NCBI RefSeq assembly: GCF_007786475.1
Contig: NZ_VNJJ01000003.1
Span: forward strand, 228,055 to 292,054
DNA: 64,000 bases
Source: Cohnella terricola
GTDB lineage: Bacteria; Bacillota; Bacilli; Paenibacillales; Paenibacillaceae
Reading direction: 5' to 3'
A program made the position numbers and the translations under genes. Positions within the stretch are counted from its first letter, which is position 1. Every line of letters begins with the position of its first letter. Under the pieces are notes generated by a model. That model made no database searches. It was not told where the DNA came from and saw only the letters and a list, made by a program, of their open reading frames with translations. Positions 34,910 to 43,835 of this stretch are shown here, one piece after another.

Positions 34910-34951
34910 AACAGGCTGCCAGTTACAAGTAGCGGTAGCCTGTTTTTTTTT
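34910..34951 (+). terminator. Terminator of the glycan operon
   Basis: AACAGGCTGCC / GGTAGCCTGTT stem with T9 tail. Confidence 0.85.
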
Positions 34952-35044
34952 CATCCTTTAGGACTGTTTTACCGAACACAACCGTTGGCACATAGATACG
35001 TCCAATTTGGACATAATCTAACTGGTAATCTTCACGAAAGGCGG

Positions 35045-35182
35045 ATGAATGGTTTGTTTATGGATGTTAGGCCGAAGCAGCCGAAAAAATGCATGAATTG
35101 TATTTGGGGAATTTGGAACGGATCAAAGCAATATTGTCCTAAAACCACATGCATTAAACTTCCTGCAGTAAGAGACAACTGA
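35045..35182 (+). CDS. 45-residue zinc-ribbon-like peptide
   Basis: Starting at the ATG behind GAAAGGCGG, the 45-residue peptide has a C-x2-C (CMNC) followed 11 residues later by CPKTTC, the pattern of a small zinc ribbon. Its stop overlaps the ATG of the polysaccharide deacetylase (TGATGA), so the two are probably co-translated. A longer TTG start at 34985 is possible but has no good site. Function unknown. Confidence 0.5.
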   Translation: MNGLFMDVRPKQPKKCMNCIWGIWNGSKQYCPKTTCIKLPAVRDN

Positions 35183-36024
35183 TGAAGAAGGAGATCGGAG
35201 AGGGGATCTTCAAACTTGTTTTACGATGTTTGTTCCTTGCATTCGGTACGTTGCATTTAGCCGCATGGTGCGCGGCTTCAGCCGGGACTACAACCTTTCA
35301 TGATAACAGTGAAGCCATTATAGGAAGGGTAAGCACGGATGAAAAAGTCGTTGCATTAACATTTGACGACGGCCCCGGTACGAAATATACGCCACGAATT
35401 TTGGATTTATTAAGTCAATATCAAGCAAAAGCAACCTTTTTTGTTGTGGGATGGCGCGTAGAAAATTACCCTGACTTAATTCTCCGTGAAGACTCGGACG
35501 GTCACGAATTGGGTAATCATACGTTTACCCACTTCAATTATCGAAAAATGTCTACAGAACAGTTGATTGAGGAAATTAATAAAACGCAAGAGGCTATTTT
35601 TCGCGTGACCGGAAAGCGGCCGATATTTTTTAGGCCACCCGGAGGTTATCTCAGTACCTCGGTTAAAGCAGCGGCGATGAAGGAACATCTCCGTATTGTC
35701 AATTGGTCATGGGATCAGGAAACTCGAGATTGGAGTAAGCCTGGAGTGCAAAACATTGTTAACAAAGTACTCAAGAATGTACATCCCGGAGATATCATTT
35801 TGTTTCACGACCAGTCTAGAGGAACTTTTCAGACTGTACAAGCTCTAAAAGAGATTTTGCCTGGACTTATGGAAAAAGGGTACCGTTGCGTTACCGTTTC
35901 CGAACTGCTTACATACGAAAAAAATCGCCAAAATCGTTCTGATATGAAATGGGGAACGATCGATGGAGAACGGACTATGAACTATCTGGTTGTAGTCCGT
36001 TTGTTGTTTCGAAGCAACCTTTAA
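35182..36024 (+). CDS. Polysaccharide deacetylase (NodB/CE4 family)
   Basis: 280 residues: an N-terminal membrane or signal segment (about 9-34), then the complete NodB domain with TFDDGP (Asp62, Asp63), the metal His pair in HTFTH (His113, His117), RPPGG (about 151-155) and the later DIILFHDQ. It removes acetyl groups from an N-acetylated polysaccharide or from peptidoglycan, as PdaA/PdaB do in B. subtilis; substrate not readable from sequence. Start overlaps the small zinc-ribbon ORF. Confidence 0.9.
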   Translation: MKKEIGEGIFKLVLRCLFLAFGTLHLAAWCAASAGTTTFHDNSEAIIGRVSTDEKVVALTFDDGPGTKYTPRILDLLSQYQAKATFFVVGWRVENYPDLILREDSDGHELGNHTFTHFNYRKMSTEQLIEEINKTQEAIFRVTGKRPIFFRPPGGYLSTSVKAAAMKEHLRIVNWSWDQETRDWSKPGVQNIVNKVLKNVHPGDIILFHDQSRGTFQTVQALKEILPGLMEKGYRCVTVSELLTYEKNRQNRSDMKWGTIDGERTMNYLVVVRLLFRSNL

Positions 36025-36038
36025 TGGAGGTTGTTTCA
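36011..36038 (+). terminator. Terminator-like hairpin at the deacetylase stop
   Basis: GAAGCAACCT / AGGTTGTTTC spans the stop codon of the gene. Confidence 0.55.
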
Positions 36039-36104
36039 GATAAATAATTCATTTAATTATAACTTTATTTTCTTTAAATCACTTGTCTTAAGAGCAATGA
36101 ACTT
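36036..36104 (-). pseudogene. Remnant of a second XRE-regulator C-terminus
   Basis: On the minus strand the frame reads KFIALKTSDLKKIKL*LNELFI, nearly identical to the last residues (KLISLKTSDLKKVNLLLDELFN) of the XRE gene at 36440. It is the end of a duplicated or replaced copy with a stop inside. Confidence 0.6.
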
Positions 36105-36238
36105 AAATCACCAGGCTTATTGGTTTTGAAGAGCAATGAGATCAATAGATGACATTTGTCTTTACGGTAAACGATTGTAATTACCACCTCATTCAATTAG
36201 GCCAGATGAAGGAATTTATCAAGCACAAAAGCTAAAAT

Positions 36239-36284
36239 AAGACACAGGTCGCCTATTTCCTAGGTTGCCTGTGTCTTTATTCTT
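36239..36284 (+). terminator. Hairpin in the XRE gap
   Basis: AAGACACAGG / CCTGTGTCTT with a 19-nt loop and following T-rich tail. Confidence 0.5.
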
Positions 36285-36408
36285 TATTATTTATATTGAA
36301 ACATGCAGTAATGCTGAGCTGGGTAAGGCAAACTATGATCATATTGATTGAAAAGCCATCCTTTCGAAATAGAATGGATCGAAAAGTCCGTTTATTGTTT
36401 CATGAAAA

Positions 36409-36445
36409 AACTAGAAGCAGCCTTCAACGGAGGCTGCTTCTAGTT
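36409..36445 (-). terminator. Terminator after the XRE gene
   Basis: AACTAGAAGCAGCCT / AGGCTGCTTCTAGTT, overlapping the stop codon end of the minus-strand gene. Confidence 0.75.
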
Positions 36446-36778
36446 AAACAATTCATCTAGTAATAAGTTAACTTTCTTTAAATCACTTGTCTTTAGAGAA
36501 ATAAGCTTATTTGTTAGCTCATCAATCAGAACAGACTTTTCACTATTCCCACTTTTTTTATATGAAGTGTACTGGAAGAAATCATAAATATGGACTTCAA
36601 GCGCATCGGCAATCTTTTGGAGGTTAAGAAGAGAAATGTTTTTTTCCCCACGTTCAACACCACCAATGTATGAAAAATGAAAGCCCGCTTTCTCACCAAG
36701 TTCTTCTTGTGAAAGGCCTGTTTGTTTTCTAATATCCCTTAATCTCTGGCCAACAGCACGTAGTACGTTTTTGTCCAT
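36440..36778 (-). CDS. XRE-family transcriptional regulator
   Basis: 112 residues: an XRE helix-turn-helix (residues 8-62, LRDIRKQTGLSQEELGEKAGFHFSYIGGVERG) of the controller-protein type, then a C-terminal helical dimerisation region. It is divergent from the hypothetical gene at 36916 and lies near the tns genes, so it may regulate cargo or transposition; that link is inference. AGAGGTG precedes its ATG. Confidence 0.8.
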   Translation of the reverse strand: MDKNVLRAVGQRLRDIRKQTGLSQEELGEKAGFHFSYIGGVERGEKNISLLNLQKIADALEVHIYDFFQYTSYKKSGNSEKSVLIDELTNKLISLKTSDLKKVNLLLDELFN

Positions 36779-36915
36779 TGATCCTACACCTCTTTTGTAG
36801 TGTAATCAATGGAGTTTTTATGATACATACATAGATAATGATCAAAATATGTATTGATTATTATATGTATCATTTTCTATAAATCTGACAATAATATTAG
36901 TAGGAGGGAGAGATT

Positions 36916-37239
36916 ATGGAAGAACGTATTGTACTTTCAATGGCTCGAGTATCTGGAAATGGTTTACTTATTAATGGGAAAGTATATTCAAGTCCTTTAA
37001 TGATGAAAGAAGCATGGTTTTCTAAAGCCAGAAAAGAAGGAGAGTGGTTGGTTCCGGTTCTAATCAACCTGGAAAGAACTGACGAAGTTATTGTCATTAT
37101 TCTTGAAGTTGCCTTATCCATAACAAAACCTGTTGAATTTCAAGTCGAAATTCAGCAGGCATATTATAAAGCTCTTCAGAATTTAAAGGATCAGTTGTTT
37201 AAGATGACTAAGCGACGTAAAAAACCAAAGAAAAAATGA
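36916..37239 (+). CDS. Hypothetical protein between two XRE regulators
   Basis: A 107-residue protein with a mostly beta-type N-terminal half (MARVSGNGLLINGKVYSSP, EWLVPVLINLERTDEVIVIILEV), an amphipathic helix and a very basic end (KMTKRRKKPKKK). GGAGGGAGAG precedes its ATG. I recognise no family. Confidence 0.6.
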   Translation: MEERIVLSMARVSGNGLLINGKVYSSPLMMKEAWFSKARKEGEWLVPVLINLERTDEVIVIILEVALSITKPVEFQVEIQQAYYKALQNLKDQLFKMTKRRKKPKKK

Positions 37240-37246
37240 TTTTTGC

Positions 37247-37498
37247 TTAATTGATTATCTTTTTTGCTCCTTGTCCCTGGGATTGTGCAGCCAGAAAATC
37301 TGTTATGCTCATATCCATATTTTCTGCAATTTCGTACAAAACGTGAATCTGTATTCGATGACGACCACGTTCAATATTTGATAAGGAAGCTCTTGAAATA
37401 CTGAGTAAGTCTCCAAGCTGTTCTTGTGTGATCTTGTTTGCTTTTCTGGCTGATCTGATACTTATCCCGATTTGAACATATAGATCCTCGTTATTCAT
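37247..37498 (-). CDS. Short XRE-family regulator
   Basis: 83 residues, almost only the helix-turn-helix (IRSARKANKITQEQLGDLLSISRASLSNIERGRH). It is close (8 bp) to the end of the hypothetical gene and divergent from tnsA, so it may repress the tns operon; there is no clear operator to prove this. Confidence 0.75.
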   Translation of the reverse strand: MNNEDLYVQIGISIRSARKANKITQEQLGDLLSISRASLSNIERGRHRIQIHVLYEIAENMDMSITDFLAAQSQGQGAKKIIN

Positions 37499-37653
37499 TT
37501 TTATCCCCTCCCAAGAGATATCCTTACCATTATTTCCAACTCTCTATCAATCTATAAGCAATCGCTAAGAAGTTAAGAGATACATATTTTTCATTTGATA
37601 ATGTTTATAAACTTAGAATATGGAAATAAGTTTCAATTAGGGTGATTATTTCG

Positions 37654-38319
37654 ATGGATATAAGATACGAACCAATCGTCATGCCTCGAAGTAAAAAGTA
37701 TGGGAACAATTATTGGTCAGCAAAAGGGCCCAAAGTCGGAATGCGGGAAGTCGTCCTTTACAGCGATTTAGAATTCGATCATTGGCTCCTAGTTGAAACA
37801 AATCCACACGTCAAAATCTATTGTGAGCAACCGCTCGAAATTAGTTTTGTGTGGGAAGAGAAACTGCACAGCAGTATCTTCGATATGTGGATCTGCTATG
37901 AAGACAACTCCCAGTATTTCATCGAAGTGAAATATGAATCTGAACTTCAACCTCATCACAGAAATATTCAAAGAACAACGAGGCAAATAAACGCACAATC
38001 TCAATGGTGTCAAGAAAATGGATTTGGATATTCCGTTATTACGGATAAAACGATACGCAACAGTTTCATTAACTTAGAAAATCGCTTAAAAGTCTTATCG
38101 GAAATAAGGGGGAGGGAGAGGCCTTTCTTCCTTGACAAAGTACTTAAGCAAATTACGAAAAAGAAACAAACCATCGAAACTCTATTTGTAAACCATTTTC
38201 ACGACATGTCAGTATCTGATGTATTAAGAGCTTGTTTCTGGCTGTTTTATGAAGGGAAAATAGAATCCAATATCAATAATGTGATCTGGAGTACCCAATC
38301 GGAGGTGAATCGGATTTGA
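37654..38319 (+). CDS. tnsA: TnsA-like endonuclease
   Basis: 221 residues. In Tn7-like elements TnsA cuts the 5' ends of the transposon, giving cut-and-paste transposition. The restriction-endonuclease-type N-terminal domain keeps the catalytic set: Glu40 (SDLEFDHW), Asp77 (SIFDMW) and Glu91-x-Lys93 (FIEVKY). The C-terminal half has an acidic-basic helical domain of the type that contacts TnsC. It starts at the ATG after AGGGTG; its stop overlaps the TTG start of tnsB, so this is the first gene of a tns operon. Confidence 0.88.
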   Translation: MDIRYEPIVMPRSKKYGNNYWSAKGPKVGMREVVLYSDLEFDHWLLVETNPHVKIYCEQPLEISFVWEEKLHSSIFDMWICYEDNSQYFIEVKYESELQPHHRNIQRTTRQINAQSQWCQENGFGYSVITDKTIRNSFINLENRLKVLSEIRGRERPFFLDKVLKQITKKKQTIETLFVNHFHDMSVSDVLRACFWLFYEGKIESNINNVIWSTQSEVNRI

Positions 38320-40285
38320 GCCGATTAAAAGTGATTGCAAATTCTTCATTGTTGCCTGATCAAGTAAACCTTGAGATCTGGCCTTCGGTAGATGAAATGT
38401 CTCTCTCAGAAGCCCAGAGAGAAACCTACATAAAACGAAAAGAAGCCGTCTTAATGTATTCTCTAGGGCGAATGACTCAGAAGGATATCCAAGACCAAAC
38501 CGGTATTACCAGTCGTAATTAATACCGACTAATTCAACGTTGTTTAACATTAGACGAGCACGGTATCCCATATGGATTTCGAGCATTGATCCCCAATAAA
38601 ACCATTAAAACGTACCAGCTTAATGTTCTTAATAACAAGAAGAACACTGATCGAAAATCCGGAGAATTCAATCAGTTGCTGGAGAAATATCCGGAGATTA
38701 AAAACATGATATCGGATCTTTACTTTGGCAGAAATCGTCGTTCATTAGAACCGATTATGAGGCCTTTACACATACATAAAAAGTTTATTGAAGCATGCCG
38801 GGCAAAAAACATTCCACTAAATGAATATCCGTTTAACACTGAAAGACTAGGAATTAGAGCGCTCTACCGTTATTTGGAGAAATTATCAAAGCAACACTTT
38901 GGGAGATCTGCAACGCGTTATGGACACGATGCGGAACAAAAAGCTTGGAATAGTGGGATAGGGCAGCAAAATCGCCCCGCAACGATTACACCACTCCAAA
39001 AGGTCCAATTCGATGCTCATCGTATCGATGCCATTTTCGGCGTCAAATTGTTGACGCCAGAAGGTGATGAAGTACTTAGGATACTAGAGCGATTCTGGAT
39101 ATTAACGGTTATTGACGTCGCCACACGAAATGTTCTTGGATATTCGGTAAGCCTAAATAAGGAATACAACGCTAGTGATGTCATGATTTGTATTCGAAAT
39201 TGTGTGATCCCACATCAAAAAAAGTGCTGACTATCGATGGGTTACATTATCAGAGTCCTGGGGGCTATCCATCAGAGAAGTTTCCGGAGCTTGAGTGGGC
39301 AGTGTGGGATGTTATTTGTTTCGATAATGCGATGTCTCATACAGCGAATATGGTGAAAGATCGATTGAGTAATCTGCTTCACTGCTCATTAAATTTTGGA
39401 CCAGTGGACATGCCAATGAGAAGAAGTTTAATCGAAAGGTTTTTTCAAAGCCTGGAAGAGAGCGGGTTCCATCGACTACCGAACACCACCGGTAGCGGGC
39501 CAAAAGATCCACGTAGAAATGAACCTGAACAAAGAGCGATTAACTATCAGATCACTTATGAACATTTACTCGAATTGGTTGATGTTTTGATTTCGAACTA
39601 TAACGGCACACCACATGGCGGCATCTATAATCAGCGCCCGCTTGAGTTATTACAAAAGCGTATGGAAAAGGGAATGACCCCACGAAAACTAGATAAGATT
39701 AAACAATCGGAGATGCTATTTATGCAAACGGCAATGAAACGAACCATCAGAGGGTCAATCGCCTCCGGAAAACGCCCCTATATTCAATATGAAGGAGTGG
39801 AGTACCGCAATGAACGATTAGCGAACTCGGCTCACCTCATTGGTACAGAGGTAACTTTACACGTAAATGTAGACGATATTCGTGTAATTAAAGCCTTTCT
39901 TCCAGATGGCAGTGAGCTAGGATATCTTTCAGCTGCAGGTAAATGGTCATTAACTTCACATACCCTTCAGATAAGGCAGGCAATCAATAAATTGGTGACA
40001 CGAAGATTGTTGCATTTTACATACTGGGACGACCCGATCTTTATTTACACAGAGTTTCTATTGAGTCAAGCGAAAATCGGTAAGAAACGAGACGTCAATA
40101 AGGTCAAGAATGTTCAAGAAGTCGCTCGGAAGAAAACTAACAAAAAAGAACAAGACACAGATCCGGAATTGATGGTTAGAAACGAAGCTCTTGAACGGGC
40201 CAGAACTCAAGTGAAAGTTGCGAAAGATATTAAGTCTGATGACTATGATGAGATCTTAAAGGATCTTAAAACCATTACGTATTAG
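38316..40285 (+). pseudogene. tnsB: TnsB-like DDE transposase, split by an in-frame stop and a -1 frameshift
   Basis: TnsB binds the end repeats and carries out strand transfer. Three pieces in order make a ~655-residue TnsB: an N-terminal helix-turn-helix part from the TTG at 38316 behind GGAGGTG, stopped by TAA at 38520; the same frame to 39230, with the first Asp in VQFDAHRIDA; and a -1 frame from about 39224 with the second Asp (CFDNAMSH), the Glu (RRSLIERFFQSLEE) and the C-terminal domain. The frame change sits on A AAA AAG at 39218-39224 in the correct register for -1 slippage. With the extra stop codon this copy is either inactive or depends on recoding. Confidence 0.8.
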
Positions 40286-40299
40286 CAAGGAGTATTGAC

Positions 40300-41262
40300 A
40301 TGAATAGACCCAATGTTACCCCGGGGACACATCCGATCGAACAAGGACACTATATTGTTCCTACCAGGGAGGTCCTTCGACTAATGGAAAGCATGATAAA
40401 AATCGTTGCTAACCGAATGCCTGGAATGATTGTTTACGGTCGTCCTCGAATCGGAAAGAGTAAGGCAGTTGAATACGCGCTTAACTATTTGCCCAATAAA
40501 CTGGGGGCACCGATCCCAATTTTTATTACAAACAGCAATTTGTATCGTGTTCCAAGCGAAGAAAAATTCTTCAAGGACATCTTGAATGATTTCCATCTAC
40601 CGGACCCGATTAAACGTAAGCCGACTGAGTTACGTAGACAAATTGTGAATCTTTTAATGGAACACGGAGAGAAGTCTAGACTTAGACGAGTCATTCTGAT
40701 TATTGATGAGGCTCACCGGCTAACCGAATATCACTATAACTGGTTGATGGACATTTATAATGAACTCGACCGCATGAAAATAAGTATGACTGTAATTTGT
40801 ATTGGCCAACCAGAATTACTTTCGCGTCGAACCTACTTTCTAGAACAGAAAAAGGCACAAATTATCGGCCGGTTTATGACCCATGAACACGAATTCTTTG
40901 GAATCAGATCTAAAGATGATATCCGGTTTCTGTTTAAGTGTTATGACCAAGTATCAGAATATCCGGAGAATAGCGGCTGGAGCTACACTCGGTACTACTT
41001 TCAAGAAGCCTTTGAACAAGGAGACCGTCTTGAGAATAGTGCCACCGAGGTTTTTGAACTATTCAAGGAAATTCGCAAAGAACATGGGCTTTCTAATAGC
41101 ATAGAAATTCCAATGGAGTACTTGGCCTACACCGTTGAGAACGCCTTCAAAACATATGGAGCAAATGGTGAAGCTGCTAATTGGCTTACAGTTAACCACT
41201 GGAGAGAAGCCATTAAATCTTCTGGATATATAGAATCAGAAATCTATATGGCCTTAGCGTGA
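40300..41262 (+). CDS. tnsC: TnsC-like AAA+ ATPase (target-selection regulator)
   Basis: 320 residues. TnsC couples target recognition to the TnsAB transposase. The AAA+ core has a Walker A (GRPRIGKS, residues 47-54), a full Walker B (LIIDEAH, with Asp136-Glu137) and sensor-type CIGQPELLSR. Intact TnsC-family sequence. AAGGAG precedes its ATG, 14 bp after tnsB. Confidence 0.88.
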   Translation: MNRPNVTPGTHPIEQGHYIVPTREVLRLMESMIKIVANRMPGMIVYGRPRIGKSKAVEYALNYLPNKLGAPIPIFITNSNLYRVPSEEKFFKDILNDFHLPDPIKRKPTELRRQIVNLLMEHGEKSRLRRVILIIDEAHRLTEYHYNWLMDIYNELDRMKISMTVICIGQPELLSRRTYFLEQKKAQIIGRFMTHEHEFFGIRSKDDIRFLFKCYDQVSEYPENSGWSYTRYYFQEAFEQGDRLENSATEVFELFKEIRKEHGLSNSIEIPMEYLAYTVENAFKTYGANGEAANWLTVNHWREAIKSSGYIESEIYMALA

Positions 41263-41281
41263 GGAAGGAAGAGGACTTGTT

Positions 41282-42193
41282 ATGGGGAAGGAAGTGATTT
41301 TTAAGAAAGAGGATACCTTTACTTCATCCAGTCTCATCTTGCCAACACAGTCTATTGAAGATCTATTAGAGCAGTGTAAAGAATGGATAGCAGCTATGGA
41401 AGGCGGACGGGTATACGGGAATAATTTCGCGGGTAAAACCTGTGCGTTAAATTATGTGGTTCAAAATCTAAATCAAGAATACCAAGGTAATTTGCCCATC
41501 TTCACATTATTGACTCGTACATCAGCTACAAATAATGAAGGAGCTTTTTGGGGTGAATTTCTTTTAGATGTCGGACATGCTTTAACAGCCTACTCTAGAG
41601 ACAATCGTGGTCGAGAACGTTTCATAAGGTTTTTAATTTATAAGGGAACAATGACAGTACGTAAACAAATCGTTCTTTTTATTGACGGTACTCACAAACT
41701 GGAACGTACTTCACTGCTCTGGCTTAACGAAGCAATTGGAGAGATTCAAAAATCTAGAATTACTGTTTCGCTGATTATGATTGGTGGAATGGAAGTAACA
41801 AAAATTATCCATTTCATCCGTCCTAACCAATTAGAGAATATTGGATATATAAAAGATAACACTCACCGCTTTATCGGACTAAAGGATGTGAGTGAATTTA
41901 CACTTCTTTTCAAACGGTTAGCAATATTACAAGGGGAAGATGTTAATTCATTTCCAGCTGAAACTATGCAAGTGATTTATACAATGTTTTTAGCAATATG
42001 GAAACAACATCAACGGGATTTAGAACTACCAATGAACTATTTGATGATCTCACTCACCTATTTTTTCAGTCAATATAGGCAGCCATTAAGCATTCAACAC
42101 ATCGAAGAGTTAATTATTAAATCAATACTGCAGTCTGGGTTTGATGAGTATTCAAAGAACAAAGGACTGAGTGATACATATGGAAAGCAATAA
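41282..42193 (+). CDS. Second TnsC-like ATPase with degenerate Walker B
   Basis: 303 residues in the same operon. It shares the layout of the neighbouring TnsC: an N-terminal helix, Walker A-like GNNFAGKT (residues 46-53) and a matching LFIDGTHKL strand. There the glutamate expected after Asp135 is Gly136, so nucleotide may bind but hydrolysis is doubtful. It then has the same later blocks (an IMIGG sensor strand, HRFIGL). It could form mixed rings with TnsC, act as an adaptor or be a decaying duplicate. Two such genes in one tns operon are not usual in the Tn7-like elements I know. Confidence 0.75.
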   Translation: MGKEVIFKKEDTFTSSSLILPTQSIEDLLEQCKEWIAAMEGGRVYGNNFAGKTCALNYVVQNLNQEYQGNLPIFTLLTRTSATNNEGAFWGEFLLDVGHALTAYSRDNRGRERFIRFLIYKGTMTVRKQIVLFIDGTHKLERTSLLWLNEAIGEIQKSRITVSLIMIGGMEVTKIIHFIRPNQLENIGYIKDNTHRFIGLKDVSEFTLLFKRLAILQGEDVNSFPAETMQVIYTMFLAIWKQHQRDLELPMNYLMISLTYFFSQYRQPLSIQHIEELIIKSILQSGFDEYSKNKGLSDTYGKQ

Positions 42194-43733
42194 ACCGGCA
42201 CTTCAGTATTCCTGGGATTCATCGTGGTTAAAACCATATGAATCTGAATGGAGCATATTTGAGAAGTTTAAATACGCAAACACAGCTAACATGAAAGATA
42301 TCCTCACAACGTTTGGTGGTGAAGCTATTTCAGCAAAGCTTTCGAAACCCATTTATCCTTCCGAATGGGTAACTGAGCTGAGCAATATGAATCAACTATC
42401 CGATGAAAAGTTATCGGATGTATTTGGAGTGGACTTCAAACTAATAATTGCTACACAGAAAAAAACCATTCACATCCTAAGTCAGCCGACGCTAAGAGAC
42501 AATCTTTATTATTGTAAGAAGTGCTTGAAATATGGGTACCACAGCTTGTTTCATCAATTTAAACTTGTGCATTATTGTCCGTTTCATCCAAATGAAAAGT
42601 TACTTAACTACTGTCCTGGTTGCAATATGGCTATTAAGTACAATCTAAGTGATAAAACAAAAGGATTTGAATGCAGCTGCGGCCATACTTTTATGAACAC
42701 GAAAGAAAATTATTGCTTATTATGGAACAAATATAAGCCGGTACCAGTTGATCAGACAATAATAAAATGGCTTTCCCTCGTGTCGGTTGAAAGGGAGGTA
42801 TTAAATTCCTTTATTCTTCCCAAACGGATCGATCCAGAAACAAAACCAAATCTAATGAAATATTTGTTGAGCATAATTGATCCAAATAATAACACAAAGC
42901 ACAACTTAAACGCACATACAGCAACAGCTAACCCTAAAGTGATGTCGCAAGAAAATTTATCAAATGAGTACGCTGAAGTAATGTCCATTAAGCACTACGA
43001 TGACCGATATAGAATTAAAGATAAACTTGAAAAGAAGGTATTTACCGAAATATATGATAGTACAAAGTTAACTTATAATGCGGTCAGCTCGCATCTATTG
43101 AAAACGGTTTTGAGAAAGCATAAGTCCTGCATCAAGAGGTTTTTTAATTTTGATGTTGATGTAGAACCAATATGTCCATATGCTTATGCATATGTTCACT
43201 GGAGAAAACATATTGAAGGATTATATCGTTTTCAAGATGTTGATAGTTATCGAATCGTGAATACTAAGCTCGAATACAATTACCTTAACACGATTTCTAA
43301 AATCGACTATGACGAGATGAATCATGTTTTGCTTGAGTGGGAGAGACTAAATGATTACAAAAATGAGCGAGAGGAGGTGCCTGTTAAGTTTAGATGTCTC
43401 TCAGCAACAAAATGGGTAGTAAATCATGTGTTATACCTTTTGATCGTGAACCATTTTTATAATTGGTTGAAGTTTGCAGGGGAAGAGCGGCATATTAATA
43501 AGGGACATGTATATTTCTATCATATGCTGCCCCCGCAATACAAATATAAGGATTTACCATACTACTTAATTCGAGTCCCGGACAAAAGTAAATCCCAAAA
43601 TTCAGTTGAGATGCATTGGTGGATTGAAAACGATCTAAGCAAACTAAAATACTCATGTCCGTTTGATACAGTCAAGAAACGCCGTCACAGACATACCAAT
43701 AGTGATGCTAATATTTTCTCGGGGTACATCTAA
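42180..43733 (+). CDS. tnsD: TnsD/TniQ-family target-selection protein
   Basis: 517 residues from ATG 42180 (or GTG 42171, which has the closer AAAGGA). TniQ-type zinc fingers are clear: CKKC (Cys112, Cys115) then CPFHP, CPGC and a CSCGH module, followed by a long helical C-terminal domain of TnsD type. In Tn7, TnsD binds the attachment site and recruits TnsC. It overlaps the upstream ATPase gene. The end of the gene (CLSATKWVVNHVLYLLIVNHFYNWLKF) is echoed by a remnant at 44229. There is no Cas gene or CRISPR nearby. Confidence 0.88.
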   Translation: MESNKPALQYSWDSSWLKPYESEWSIFEKFKYANTANMKDILTTFGGEAISAKLSKPIYPSEWVTELSNMNQLSDEKLSDVFGVDFKLIIATQKKTIHILSQPTLRDNLYYCKKCLKYGYHSLFHQFKLVHYCPFHPNEKLLNYCPGCNMAIKYNLSDKTKGFECSCGHTFMNTKENYCLLWNKYKPVPVDQTIIKWLSLVSVEREVLNSFILPKRIDPETKPNLMKYLLSIIDPNNNTKHNLNAHTATANPKVMSQENLSNEYAEVMSIKHYDDRYRIKDKLEKKVFTEIYDSTKLTYNAVSSHLLKTVLRKHKSCIKRFFNFDVDVEPICPYAYAYVHWRKHIEGLYRFQDVDSYRIVNTKLEYNYLNTISKIDYDEMNHVLLEWERLNDYKNEREEVPVKFRCLSATKWVVNHVLYLLIVNHFYNWLKFAGEERHINKGHVYFYHMLPPQYKYKDLPYYLIRVPDKSKSQNSVEMHWWIENDLSKLKYSCPFDTVKKRRHRHTNSDANIFSGYI

Positions 43734-43773
43734 ATAAAACAAGACGCCAAAATAGAGCGTCTTGTTTTATTTT
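43732..43773 (+). terminator. Terminator of the tns operon
   Basis: AATAAAACAAGACGC / GCGTCTTGTTTTATT stem-loop starting at the tnsD stop codon. Confidence 0.8.
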
Positions 43774-43835
43774 AAGTACAGAAAAAGCATGTGGCGAACA
43801 CAACACAGTTTAAACGGCACAGGGGGACTAAGATA

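Noticed and set aside
37654-43733. CRISPR-associated transposon (CAST)
   Set aside because: tnsABC and TniQ are present, but no cas gene or CRISPR array is visible in the element. TniQ is long (about 517 residues), as in TnsD, not the short CAST TniQ.
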